From the NCBI RefSeq assembly GCF_000297395.2, contig NZ_HF570108.1, forward strand, positions 819,685 through 883,684: a DNA stretch of 64,000 bases, given 5' to 3'. The notes under the pieces were generated by a model. The model did not search any database, had not been told where the DNA came from, and was given only the letters and a program-made list of their open reading frames with translations. This DNA comes from Micromonospora lupini str. Lupac 08. GTDB lineage: Bacteria; Actinomycetota; Actinomycetes; Mycobacteriales; Micromonosporaceae. Below are positions 25,936 to 34,619 of the stretch, one piece after another. Positions within the stretch are counted from its first letter, which is position 1; every line of letters begins with the position of its first letter. Made by a program: the position numbers and the translations under genes.

Positions 25936-26877
25936 ATGAAGGCAGTGCGTTTCCACGAGTACGGCACCCCCGAGGTCCTGCGCTACGAAGACGTGGAGCA
26001 GCCGGTCCCCGGTGCCGGCGAGGTCCGGATCCGGGTGGCGGCGACGTCGTTCAACCCGGTCGAGGGCAACATCCGCGCCGGGCTCATGCAGGGCCCCATC
26101 CCGATCCGGCTGCCGCACACCCCCGGCATCGACATCGCGGGCACTGTCGACGCGCTCGGCGAGGACGTGACCGGCTTCGACATCGGTGACCGGGTGGTCG
26201 GCGCGCTGCCGCTGACCAGCACCGGCGCGGCCGCCGAGTACGTCATCGCCCCGGCCCGGATCCTCGCGGCAGCCCCCACGAGCGTCCCGCTGGTGGACGT
26301 CGCCGGACTACCGGTGGTCGGGCTCACCGCGTGGCAGGCGCTGTTCGACCACGCGAAGCTGACCACCGGCCAGCGGGTGCTGATCAACGGCGCGGGTGGC
26401 GTCGTCGGCGGCTACGCGGTGCAGCTGGCCAAGAACGCCGGCGCGTACGTGATCGCCACGACCGGCCCGCGCAGCTCCGAGCAGGCCAAGACGGCCGGCG
26501 CCGACGAGATCCACGGTCCAGGGATCCCGGAGCTGTCCGAGCCTGTCGACGTCGTGCTCAACTTCGCCCCGATCCCCCCGGAGCAGATGGCAGCACTGGC
26601 CGCCGTGATCCGGGACGGCGGCGTGCTGGTCAACACCACCGTGTGGATGCCCGCCGCGTCCGACGAGGCCCGCGGCGTACGGGGTGTCAATCTCTTCTTC
26701 CGTCCCGACGGCGAACAGCTCGCCGAGCTGGTGGCCCTGCTCGACGCCGGCAAGCTGCACCTCGGCGTGACCCGGCGGGTGCCGCTGGCCGACCTGGCGC
26801 AGGTGCACGCCGAGGTCGCCACCGCCCCGATCAACGGCAAGGTCGTCTTCGTCGCCCCCAGCGCCACCCTCGACTAG
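25936..26877 (+). CDS. NADPH:quinone reductase-type zinc-independent oxidoreductase
   Basis: A 313-residue medium-chain dehydrogenase/reductase. MKAVRFHEYGTPEVLRYEDV and the GroES-like domain come first, then the cofactor-binding Rossmann domain with LINGAGGVVGGYAVQLAK (about 147-164). The structural and catalytic zinc ligands are lacking, placing it with quinone reductase-like proteins that reduce quinones or enones. GGAAGGACGAGGA precedes ATG 25936. Two operators matching the one before the MarR gene sit in its promoter, so it is probably induced by an electrophile or quinone sensed by that regulator. Confidence 0.9.
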   Translation: MKAVRFHEYGTPEVLRYEDVEQPVPGAGEVRIRVAATSFNPVEGNIRAGLMQGPIPIRLPHTPGIDIAGTVDALGEDVTGFDIGDRVVGALPLTSTGAAAEYVIAPARILAAAPTSVPLVDVAGLPVVGLTAWQALFDHAKLTTGQRVLINGAGGVVGGYAVQLAKNAGAYVIATTGPRSSEQAKTAGADEIHGPGIPELSEPVDVVLNFAPIPPEQMAALAAVIRDGGVLVNTTVWMPAASDEARGVRGVNLFFRPDGEQLAELVALLDAGKLHLGVTRRVPLADLAQVHAEVATAPINGKVVFVAPSATLD

Positions 26878-26898
26878 AGGAAACCCCGCCCGCGGCCA

Positions 26899-26961
26899 GC
26901 GGTGATCAAGAGGTTGCGTCAGTCCGAGCCCGGATCCCGACGCAAAGCTCTTGATCACCGC
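26899..26961. terminator. Bidirectional hairpin between convergent genes
   Basis: GCGGTGATCAAGAG (26899-26912) pairs with CTCTTGATCACCGC (26948-26961), and TTGCGTC (26914-26920) with GACGCAA (26939-26945). It lies between the oxidoreductase and galK ends and would serve both strands. Its TGATCAAGAG arms look like a dispersed intergenic repeat of this lineage. Confidence 0.7.
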
Positions 26962-26979
26962 GGGTGAGTGGGGGTGGGG

Positions 26980-28149
26980 TCAGGGGAGGCGGGTCGCGCC
27001 GGGGGAGGGGAGGACCGGGACGGTGGTGGGGGCGGTGAAGTCCCGTTCGGCGTACGCGGCAGTGACGGCTGCCGCCACCGCCTCGACGCGACCGGTCTCG
27101 ACCAGGGCCAGGACGCACCCGCCGAACCCGCCGCCGGTCATCCGGGCCCCCAGCGCGCCGGCCGACAGGGCCGCCTCGACTGCCGTGTCGATCTCCGGCA
27201 CGGTGATCTCGAAGTCGTCGCGCATCGAGACGTGCGAGGCGGTGAGCAGCGGGCCGATGTCGCGGACCCGGCCGGCGCGCAGCAGCGCCACCGTGTCCAG
27301 CACACGCTGGTCCTCGGTGACCACGTGCCGGACGCGCCGTCGGGTCTCCTCGTCGTCGAGGCGGGCCAGCGCGCTGTCGAGCTGGTCGACGGCCACGTCG
27401 CGCAGCGCGGCGACGCCGAGCGCCTTCGCGCCCGCCTCGCAGGACCGGCGGCGGGCCGCGTACTCCCCGTCGGCGTGCCGGTGCGGGGCGCGGCTGTCGA
27501 TGACCAGCACGGCCAGCCCGGCGGCGTCCAGGTCGAACGGGATGTGCTCGACGGACTCGTCGCGGCAGTCGAGAAAGAGCGCGTGCCCGGCGCGGCAGCG
27601 GATCACCGCGGACTGGTCCATGATGCCGGTCGGCGCGCCCACGTAGACGTTCTCCGCCCGCTGCGCCAGCCGCGGCTGCCGCTCGGGGGACAGGTCCAGT
27701 CCGCCGAGGTCGAGCAGGGCGGCGAGCACGGCCGACTCGAGCGCGGCCGACGAGGAGAGCCCGGAGCCCAGCGGCACGTCGGAGGCGATCGCCAGCCGGG
27801 CGCCGGGCACCGCGTGGCCGGCGTCGCGCAGCGCCCAGACCACCCCGGCCACGTACGCGCCCCAGCCGGTCACCCGGCCGGGCTCGGCCACGTCGTCCGC
27901 GCCGAAGGTGATCGTCTCCTCCGAGAGCTCGGACCAGACCGTCCAGCGCTCGTCGTCCTGGCGGTCGGCGGCGACGACGGTACGCATCGGCAGCGCGAAG
28001 GGCAGCACGAACCCGTCGTTGTAGTCGGTGTGCTCGCCGATCAGGTTGACCCGACCGGGTGCGGCCCAGCGGCCGGTGGCTTCACCGCCGTACTGGTCGG
28101 TGAACCCGGCGGTGGCCCGCTCGGCGACGTCACCGCTCGGCGCGCTCAT
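26980..28149 (-). CDS. galK: Galactokinase
   Basis: A 389-residue GHMP kinase that phosphorylates galactose at C1 (Leloir pathway). APGRVNLIGEHTDYNDGFVL (galactokinase signature, about 29-48), PLGSGLSSSAALE (ATP loop, about 125-137), GIMDQ (about 174) and GARMTGGGFGG (about 336) are present. AAAGGAGA sits before ATG 28149; a start at 28206 would add 19 residues without family support. It follows galE by 53 bases on the same strand, forming a galE-galK operon without galT in the window. Confidence 0.96.
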   Translation of the reverse strand: MSAPSGDVAERATAGFTDQYGGEATGRWAAPGRVNLIGEHTDYNDGFVLPFALPMRTVVAADRQDDERWTVWSELSEETITFGADDVAEPGRVTGWGAYVAGVVWALRDAGHAVPGARLAIASDVPLGSGLSSSAALESAVLAALLDLGGLDLSPERQPRLAQRAENVYVGAPTGIMDQSAVIRCRAGHALFLDCRDESVEHIPFDLDAAGLAVLVIDSRAPHRHADGEYAARRRSCEAGAKALGVAALRDVAVDQLDSALARLDDEETRRRVRHVVTEDQRVLDTVALLRAGRVRDIGPLLTASHVSMRDDFEITVPEIDTAVEAALSAGALGARMTGGGFGGCVLALVETGRVEAVAAAVTAAYAERDFTAPTTVPVLPSPGATRLP

Positions 28150-28202
28150 GGTGTCTCCTTTGTTCGCGTGCGGGGCTCGCAGACCCGGCTCACTCCTGGC
28201 GC

Positions 28203-29186
28203 TCACGACTGCTCCAGGACGTGCGTGCGGTAGAAGGCCCAGGCGTCGCCGACCATGTCGTGCAGGGTCGGCTTCCGCGGCACCCAGCCCAGCTCGTCGC
28301 GGGCAAGCGCGGAGGAGGCGACCAGCTCTGCGGGGTCGCCCTCGCGGCGCGGCGCCACCTCGACCGGCAGTTGGTGCCCGGTGACCTCGCGGACCACGTC
28401 GACCACCTGCCGGTTGGTGAAGCCGTTGCCGTTGCCGAGGTTGTAGATGCGGTGCTGGCCCCCGGTGGCGGCGTCCAGCGCCAGCAGGTGGGCGCGGGCC
28501 AGGTCGGCGACGTGGATGTAGTCGCGGACGCAGGTGCCGTCCACGGTGGGGTAGTCGTCGCCGAAGAGCTGGAGCTTCTCCCGCCGGCCGGCCGCGACCT
28601 CCAGGGCGATCGGGATGAGGTGCGTCTCCGGGTCGTGCCGCTCGCCGAGCGCGACGTCGCCGGCGAGGTGCGCGCCGGCGACGTTGAAGTAGCGCAGCGA
28701 GACGGCGGCCAGCCCGTGCGCGACTGCCTCGGAGGTGAGCGCCATGTCGACGGCGAGCTTGGTGGCGCCGTACGTGTTGGTGGGCGCCTTGACCGCGGTC
28801 TCCGTGATCGGCAGCTCGGTGGGGTTGCCGTAGACGGCGGCGGTGGACGAGAAGACCATCCGGGGCACCCCGGCGGCGCGTACGGCGTTGATCAGGGCGA
28901 GCGAGCCGACGGTGTTGTTCTGCCAGTACACCTCGGGCTTCACCATCGACTCACCGGCGGCGATGAGGGCGGCGAAGTGCAGCACCCCGTCGAAGCCTGC
29001 GTCGGGGGTGAGGATCCGCGCGGCGTCGTGAATGGACGCCTCGACGTGGGTCGCGTCCGGAGCGAGCGCCTCGCGGTGCCCGGTGCGCAGGTCGTCCAGG
29101 ACGACGACCTCGTGGCCCGCGTCGAGCAGCATCCGGGTCACCACGCTGCCGATGAACCCGGCGCCGCCGGTGACGAGCAGTTTCAC
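28203..29186 (-). CDS. galE: UDP-glucose 4-epimerase
   Basis: A 327-residue short-chain dehydrogenase-fold enzyme interconverting UDP-glucose and UDP-galactose. KLLVTGGAGFIGSVV (NAD loop, at the start), the catalytic STAAVYG (about 115) and YGATK (about 139-143, YxxxK), and RYFNVAGA (about 167) are present. AGGAGG lies about 5 bases before GTG 29186, so the longer frame upstream is rejected. First gene of galE-galK. Confidence 0.96.
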   Translation of the reverse strand: MKLLVTGGAGFIGSVVTRMLLDAGHEVVVLDDLRTGHREALAPDATHVEASIHDAARILTPDAGFDGVLHFAALIAAGESMVKPEVYWQNNTVGSLALINAVRAAGVPRMVFSSTAAVYGNPTELPITETAVKAPTNTYGATKLAVDMALTSEAVAHGLAAVSLRYFNVAGAHLAGDVALGERHDPETHLIPIALEVAAGRREKLQLFGDDYPTVDGTCVRDYIHVADLARAHLLALDAATGGQHRIYNLGNGNGFTNRQVVDVVREVTGHQLPVEVAPRREGDPAELVASSALARDELGWVPRKPTLHDMVGDAWAFYRTHVLEQS

Positions 29187-29283
29187 GTCGTTGCCTCCTG
29201 CCTGGCCCGCCGGGGCGTGGCCCTTGGTGATCACCCTACGGCGGCGGACGGGACCGGAGCCGACCACGCCGCCAACCCATTCC

Positions 29284-29289
29284 ATCATA
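29284..29289 (-). promoter_or_regulatory. Candidate -10 box of galE
   Basis: On the minus strand TATGAT lies in an AT-rich patch (29281-29310, with TTTAAA) about 100 bases before galE. No convincing -35 box is seen. Confidence 0.35.
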
Positions 29290-29363
29290 ATCTCTCACGT
29301 TTAAACAGAGCCGCACATCCCGGCGACTCGACGCGATCGCCCGTGCGGCGGGCACCCGGTGTC

Positions 29364-29369
29364 TACCAT
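29364..29369 (+). promoter_or_regulatory. -10 box of the CBS-domain gene, leaderless
   Basis: TACCAT ends 7 bases before ATG 29377 without a ribosome binding site. Confidence 0.45.
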
Positions 29370-29376
29370 CTCTGTC

Positions 29377-30417
29377 ATGCGGGAAGCGGCCCGAACCGGG
29401 CTTCGGCGACGCGTGCGGGGGAAGCCCCGCCGCGACCCCGGCCCGCTCGCCCGAGCCGTCGCCCGGGTCCTGGTCCGCACCGCCGACGGCGCCACCCGCC
29501 TCGTCACCGAGCTGCTCGGGGCCGGCCCGGCGGCCGGCCGGGAACGCATCTCCGAGGCCGAGCTGCGGGACCTGCTCGCGGTGAACACGGTGCTCGACCC
29601 GGACGAGCGGCGGATCATCGACGAGGTGCTGGTGGCCGGCGCGAGTCTCGTCCGGGAGGTGATGATGCCCCGCACCGAGGTGGTGTTCCTGCCGGCCCGG
29701 CTGACCATCGCCGAGGCCGCCCGGCTGGTGCGGGCCGAGACGCACAGCCGCTACCCGGTGACCGACGGCACCCAGGACGACGTGATCGGATTCGTGCACC
29801 TGCGGGACGTGCTGCTGCGCCCGGACGCCGACCCGTGCGTCACCGTCGGTGAGCTGACCCGCGAGGTCAAGCAGGTGCCCGGCAGCAAGCCGGTCCTGGC
29901 CGCGCTAACCGAGATGCGCCGCGAGGGCCACCACCTGGCGGTGGTGATCGACGAGTACGGCGGGACCGCCGGGATCGTCACGCTGGAGGATCTGATCGAG
30001 GAACTCGTCGGAGAGATCCACGACGAGTACGACGCGACCCCCGACCCGGCGCACGCCGGCCTGCCGGCGGTGGTCGACGGTCGACTCAACCTCGCCGACT
30101 TCGCCGAGCGGACCGGCGTGGCGCTGCCCGCCGGGCCGTACGAGACGGTCGGCGGGTACGTGATGGCGGTGCTGGGCCGGCTGCCACTGCCCGGGGACGA
30201 GGTGCCGGTACCCGCCGAACCGCCCGACGACGGCGGCCCCGATCCGGCGGACGCGACGGACGGTTGGCTGCTGCGCGTGCTGGCCCTGGACGGACGTCGG
30301 GTCGCCCGGCTCGCGGTGTCGGCGCTCCGCGTGCCGGAGCAGCGACGCGCGGGCGTGCCACGCGAGGTCAACGCCCCGACACCGGCCGGCCGTGGCCGAC
30401 GCGCCGGCCCGTCATGA
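29377..30417 (+). CDS. CorC/HlyC-type CBS-domain protein lacking the DUF21 membrane domain
   Basis: A 346-residue protein. Two CBS modules (about 85-215; VREVMMPRTEVVFLP, SRYPVTDGTQDDVIGFVHLRDVL, VVIDEYGGTAGIVTLEDLIEELVGEI) are followed by a CorC_HlyC domain (about 225-325). The N-terminal ~60 residues are basic and have no membrane helices, unlike full hemolysin-C/CNNM proteins that begin with DUF21. CorC-type proteins are tied to magnesium or cobalt efflux; that link is family knowledge. The start at ATG 29377 is chosen because of its leaderless -10 box. Confidence 0.85.
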   Translation: MREAARTGLRRRVRGKPRRDPGPLARAVARVLVRTADGATRLVTELLGAGPAAGRERISEAELRDLLAVNTVLDPDERRIIDEVLVAGASLVREVMMPRTEVVFLPARLTIAEAARLVRAETHSRYPVTDGTQDDVIGFVHLRDVLLRPDADPCVTVGELTREVKQVPGSKPVLAALTEMRREGHHLAVVIDEYGGTAGIVTLEDLIEELVGEIHDEYDATPDPAHAGLPAVVDGRLNLADFAERTGVALPAGPYETVGGYVMAVLGRLPLPGDEVPVPAEPPDDGGPDPADATDGWLLRVLALDGRRVARLAVSALRVPEQRRAGVPREVNAPTPAGRGRRAGPS

Positions 30418-31476
<1,059 letters not shown>

Positions 31477-31489
31477 CGCTGCGGGACAG

Positions 31490-32071
31490 GTGGGCGGGTC
31501 GGTGGCCGACGTGGCGGCGCGCAGCGTGGATCGCAGTGGCGGGGTGCCGCCGTCCGGCGACACCGTCCAGATCGGCATAGCGGTGGACATCCCGGAGCCG
31601 TGGGGGGCCCAGCTCACCCGGCGACGGGTCGAGGCGGGCGATCCGCTCGCGGTGCCGGCGCACGTGACGCTGCTCGGTCCGACCGAGATCCCGACCGCCG
31701 TCCTGCCGGGCGTCGAGCGGCACCTCGCCGCCGTGGCCGCCGCGCATTTGCCGTTCACGCTGCACCTGCGGGGCACCGGCACGTTCCGGCCGGTGACGCA
31801 GGTGGTGTTCGTCGCGGTGGCCGCCGGGATCAGCGAATGTGAACTGCTGGCCGCCGCCATCGCGGCCGCGCCGGGCCTGCACCGCCAGGCCCGCTTCCCG
31901 TACCATCCGCACGTCACCGTGGCCCAGGACGTCGCTCCGGAGGCGTTGGACAGGGTGTACGAGGATCTGGCCGACTTCTCCGCGATGTTCGAGGTCGACG
32001 GGTTCACCCTCTTCTCGCACAGCGGGCAGGCCCGGTGGCAGCCCCGCCGGGACTTCCGCCTCGGCGACTGA
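31490..32071 (+). CDS. 2H phosphoesterase (2'-5' RNA ligase family)
   Basis: A 193-residue protein with the two HxT motifs of the 2H superfamily: AHVTLLG (about 57) and HPHVTVAQ (about 138). Members act on 2',3'-cyclic phosphates or 2'-5' RNA bonds; the substrate here is unknown. It starts 13 bases after trpS at GTG 31490, or at GTG 31502, and its N-terminal ~25 residues are poorly conserved in character. Confidence 0.85.
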   Translation: MGGSVADVAARSVDRSGGVPPSGDTVQIGIAVDIPEPWGAQLTRRRVEAGDPLAVPAHVTLLGPTEIPTAVLPGVERHLAAVAAAHLPFTLHLRGTGTFRPVTQVVFVAVAAGISECELLAAAIAAAPGLHRQARFPYHPHVTVAQDVAPEALDRVYEDLADFSAMFEVDGFTLFSHSGQARWQPRRDFRLGD

Positions 32072-32150
32072 CGGTCGGCGACCCGCCGGGCGGCGAGCAC
32101 TCTTGCGCCGGTTGCCACGGCGGCGGTGGGAGATCGGCGAGGATGATCGC

Positions 32151-33074
32151 GTGAACGTGATCGGCCGTATCGAGGCGGGCATCGACCGCTGGGTGGGTGC
32201 CGCGCGCGGCCGGTCGCACCTGTTCGACCACGTGTGGCGTGCCGGGGCGCTCTACGCCGAGGTGTTGGCCGGTCGGCTCGCCGCGGCGATCGCCTACTAC
32301 GGCTTCTTCGCCGTCTTCGCGCTGGCTCTTGTCGCGTACTCCATCTTCGGCGCGATCCTGGAAGACAACGACGAGGTCTCCGCGGCGGCGGCCGGGTTTC
32401 TGAAGGAGAACCTGCCGTTCCTGGACGCGCAGCAGATCGCCAACTCAAGCGGCACCGTCGGCGTGGTCGGCCTGGTCATCCTGGTCTTCACCGGGATCGG
32501 CTGGGTGGAGGCGATCCGCTCCTCCCAGCGCCTCATGTACGCGCTCAACCAGCAGCCCGGCAACCTCGTCGTCCGGCGGCTGGTCGACCTGGGTGTGATG
32601 ATCGGCGTCTTCGTGCTGCTCGGCCTGTCGGTGGCGGCGGTGGACGCGTTGGAGTCGCTGCTGCGCTTCCTGCTGCGCAGCACCGGGTCGGTCGGGCTGA
32701 CCACTGTCAGCGCGGTGCTCAGCGTCCTGGTCAACGCGGTGCTCGCCACCGCGCTGCTGCTCGCGGTGCCCCGGCTGCGGATGAGCCGGTCCCGGCTGCG
32801 CCCGGTGGTGCTGCTGGTGGCGGTCGGCATCACGCTGCTCAACACCGTCGGGCGGTACTACGTGGTGCGTACCGAGCGCAATCCGGCGTACACGGTGGTG
32901 GCCGGCGCGGTAGGTCTGCTGCTCTACCTCTACCTGCTCAACCAACTGGTGCTGTTCGGGGCGGCGCTGCTCGCGACAAGTACGAGCGGGCGGGTGGTGG
33001 ATCTGGCGGAGGGCGCCCCCCAGGTGGATATCGACGAGGACACCGATCCCGGCGCACCGGGCGGTGCGGGCTGA
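32151..33074 (+). CDS. YihY/virulence factor BrkB family membrane protein
   Basis: A 307-residue integral membrane protein with six helices. The YihY pattern LAAAIAYYGFFAVFALALVA (about 45-64), GWVEAIRSSQRLMYAL (about 123), and hydrophobic stretches at about 150-172, 185-210, 220-240 and 250-275 fit the family; an acidic C-terminal tail follows. Function in the family is not settled. GAGGA precedes GTG 32151. Its TGA overlaps the ATG of the following GntR gene by one base. Confidence 0.9.
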   Translation: MNVIGRIEAGIDRWVGAARGRSHLFDHVWRAGALYAEVLAGRLAAAIAYYGFFAVFALALVAYSIFGAILEDNDEVSAAAAGFLKENLPFLDAQQIANSSGTVGVVGLVILVFTGIGWVEAIRSSQRLMYALNQQPGNLVVRRLVDLGVMIGVFVLLGLSVAAVDALESLLRFLLRSTGSVGLTTVSAVLSVLVNAVLATALLLAVPRLRMSRSRLRPVVLLVAVGITLLNTVGRYYVVRTERNPAYTVVAGAVGLLLYLYLLNQLVLFGAALLATSTSGRVVDLAEGAPQVDIDEDTDPGAPGGAG

Positions 33075-33460
33075 TGGCGGAGGTGCCGGACATGCTGATC
33101 ACGGTCGATCCGGGCTCGTCGGTGCCCCCGTACGAGCAGGTGCGGGTGCAGCTCGCCGAGCTGATCGGCGACGGCCGGCTGCCGGTGGGCAGCCGCCTGC
33201 CCACCGTGCGGCAGCTCGCCGCCGACCTGCGGCTGGCCGCGAACACTGTGGCGCGGGCGTACCGGGAACTGGAGGTGGCGGGGCTGCTGGAGACCCGGGG
33301 GCGCAACGGCACCTTCGTCGCGCCCGGCCGCGACGACGCCGTCGACCGGCTGCAACGGGCGGCGGCGGGCTACGCGGCCGAGGCGGCTCGGCTCGGCGTG
33401 CCGCCCGCCACCGCGCTCGCCCTGGTCCGGGCCGCGCTGGACGCCGTACGGCCCGGCTGA
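33074..33460 (+). CDS. GntR-family regulator, YtrA-like
   Basis: A 128-residue short regulator. PPYEQVRVQLAELIGDGRLPVGSRLPTVRQLAADLRLAANTVARAYRELEVAGLLETRGRNGTFV is a full GntR winged helix-turn-helix (about 17-82), followed by only ~45 helical residues, the YtrA layout. These usually control transporters. TGATG coupling with the YihY gene makes them one operon. Confidence 0.9.
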   Translation: MAEVPDMLITVDPGSSVPPYEQVRVQLAELIGDGRLPVGSRLPTVRQLAADLRLAANTVARAYRELEVAGLLETRGRNGTFVAPGRDDAVDRLQRAAAGYAAEAARLGVPPATALALVRAALDAVRPG

Positions 33461-33541
33461 CCGGTCCCTGATCGACCGCCGGACGGGCGGTAACTGAACA
33501 GAACGGCACCGATGCTCGCGTTCGCGGACCATGATGAGCGC

Positions 33542-33979
33542 GTGGGCGCACTCATGACACTGGACCTGCCGGCCGACTCGCCGATGCTCGGCCTGCCGTG
33601 GATCATCACCTTCGGGCCGCTCGGCGACCTCGACGAGTGGGAGCCGGTGGTCTGCGGGCCGTACGAGCGACCGCACGCGTTGGCGTTGGCCGAGGCGGTG
33701 GTGGCTGAGGAGCAGTTGATGGCAGTGGTCGAGCCGCTGCTGCCGGCGCTGTCGGCGGACGAGATCCGCAGCGAGATCGCCGCCGCCCAGGTGGCCGCCG
33801 AGGACGAGGCCCGTCAGGTCGAGGGCGCCGACCTGTACGGCGACTTCGAGGACGTGATCGACGAGGAGTTGGACGCCGCGGCGGACGAGGCGGGCCACGG
33901 CGAACCCGTCGAGCCGCCGAACGAGGCCGAGGTCCGCGCCGGCTTCACCCGGATCGCGGCGCTGCTGACCGCGAAGTGA
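33542..33979 (+). CDS. Acidic protein of unknown function
   Basis: A 145-residue protein, rich in Glu, Asp and Ala, with no signal or membrane segment. LPWIITFGPLGDLDEWEPVVCGPYERPHA (about 18-46) looks like a compact domain, and the second half is helical and acidic. I do not recognise the family. GTG 33542 is the assumed start; ATG 33554 is possible. Its stop codon lies inside a 26-bp tandem repeat that also holds the stop of the convergent gene. Confidence 0.7.
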   Translation: MGALMTLDLPADSPMLGLPWIITFGPLGDLDEWEPVVCGPYERPHALALAEAVVAEEQLMAVVEPLLPALSADEIRSEIAAAQVAAEDEARQVEGADLYGDFEDVIDEELDAAADEAGHGEPVEPPNEAEVRAGFTRIAALLTAK

Positions 33980-34052
33980 CGCGGTGGATCAGCGCGGCGA
34001 GGTGACGCGGCGGGTCAGCGCGGCGAGGTGACGCGGCGGGTCAGCGCGTCGG
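33976..34052. repeat. Three tandem 26-bp repeats spanning two convergent stop codons
   Basis: Copies at 33976-34001, 34002-34027 and 34028-34052, starting GTGACGCGGCGGGTCAGCGC. Copies 1 and 2 differ at two positions; copy 3 is slightly shortened. Copy 1 contains the + strand TGA of the acidic protein and copy 3 the - strand stop of the VOC gene. Confidence 0.9.
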
Positions 34053-34412
34053 CGCGCGGTCCAGCACGCAGAACTCGTTGCCCTCGGGATCGGCGAGCAC
34101 CGTGAACCCCTCGTTCCCGGTCTGGCCGACGTCGACGTGTCGCGCGCCGAGGCCCACCAGCCGACGTACCTCGGCCTGCGGGTCGGTGTCCGCGACCAGG
34201 TCGAGGTGGACGCGGTTCTTGCCCAGCTTGGCGGTGCCGGAGCCCTGCAACCAGACGGTGGGAGCGGCGGCGGACGGCTGCCCCGGGGGCAGGAGCTTGG
34301 CGCTGCCGTCGTCGCCCTGCCGCACCTCGTAGCCGAGTGCCGCCGACCAGAACGCGACCATCACGTCCAGATCCTCGACATCGATCGTGTACTGCGCCAT
34401 CCGTACCACCAT
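34041..34412 (-). CDS. VOC-family (glyoxalase/dioxygenase fold) protein
   Basis: A 123-residue single VOC protein: MVVRMAQYTIDVEDLDVMVAFWSAALGYEV at the start, KNRVHLDLVADTDPQAEV (about 66) and FTVLADPEGNEFCVLD near the end, the His and Glu positions that bind metal in this fold. The substrate is not predictable. GGAGGTGA lies about 6 bases before ATG 34412, so the longer frame to 34586 is rejected. Confidence 0.9.
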   Translation of the reverse strand: MVVRMAQYTIDVEDLDVMVAFWSAALGYEVRQGDDGSAKLLPPGQPSAAAPTVWLQGSGTAKLGKNRVHLDLVADTDPQAEVRRLVGLGARHVDVGQTGNEGFTVLADPEGNEFCVLDRAPTR

Positions 34413-34619
34413 GGGGGTCACCTCCGTCGCGACGGTGTCCCTGGCGGTACCCACGGGGGCGACGAGGCACACCACCTGTCGCACACGGACACCGGCGCCG
34501 CGCGGAGCGGACTCCGCGTGACGCCGGTGCACCTCACCCCCCACCACAAGGGGCCGGTAGCCCAGTCGCCCGCTGGCGCGTGGCACGGCGGACGACCAGG
34601 TCGAGAACGGCTTACCCGC

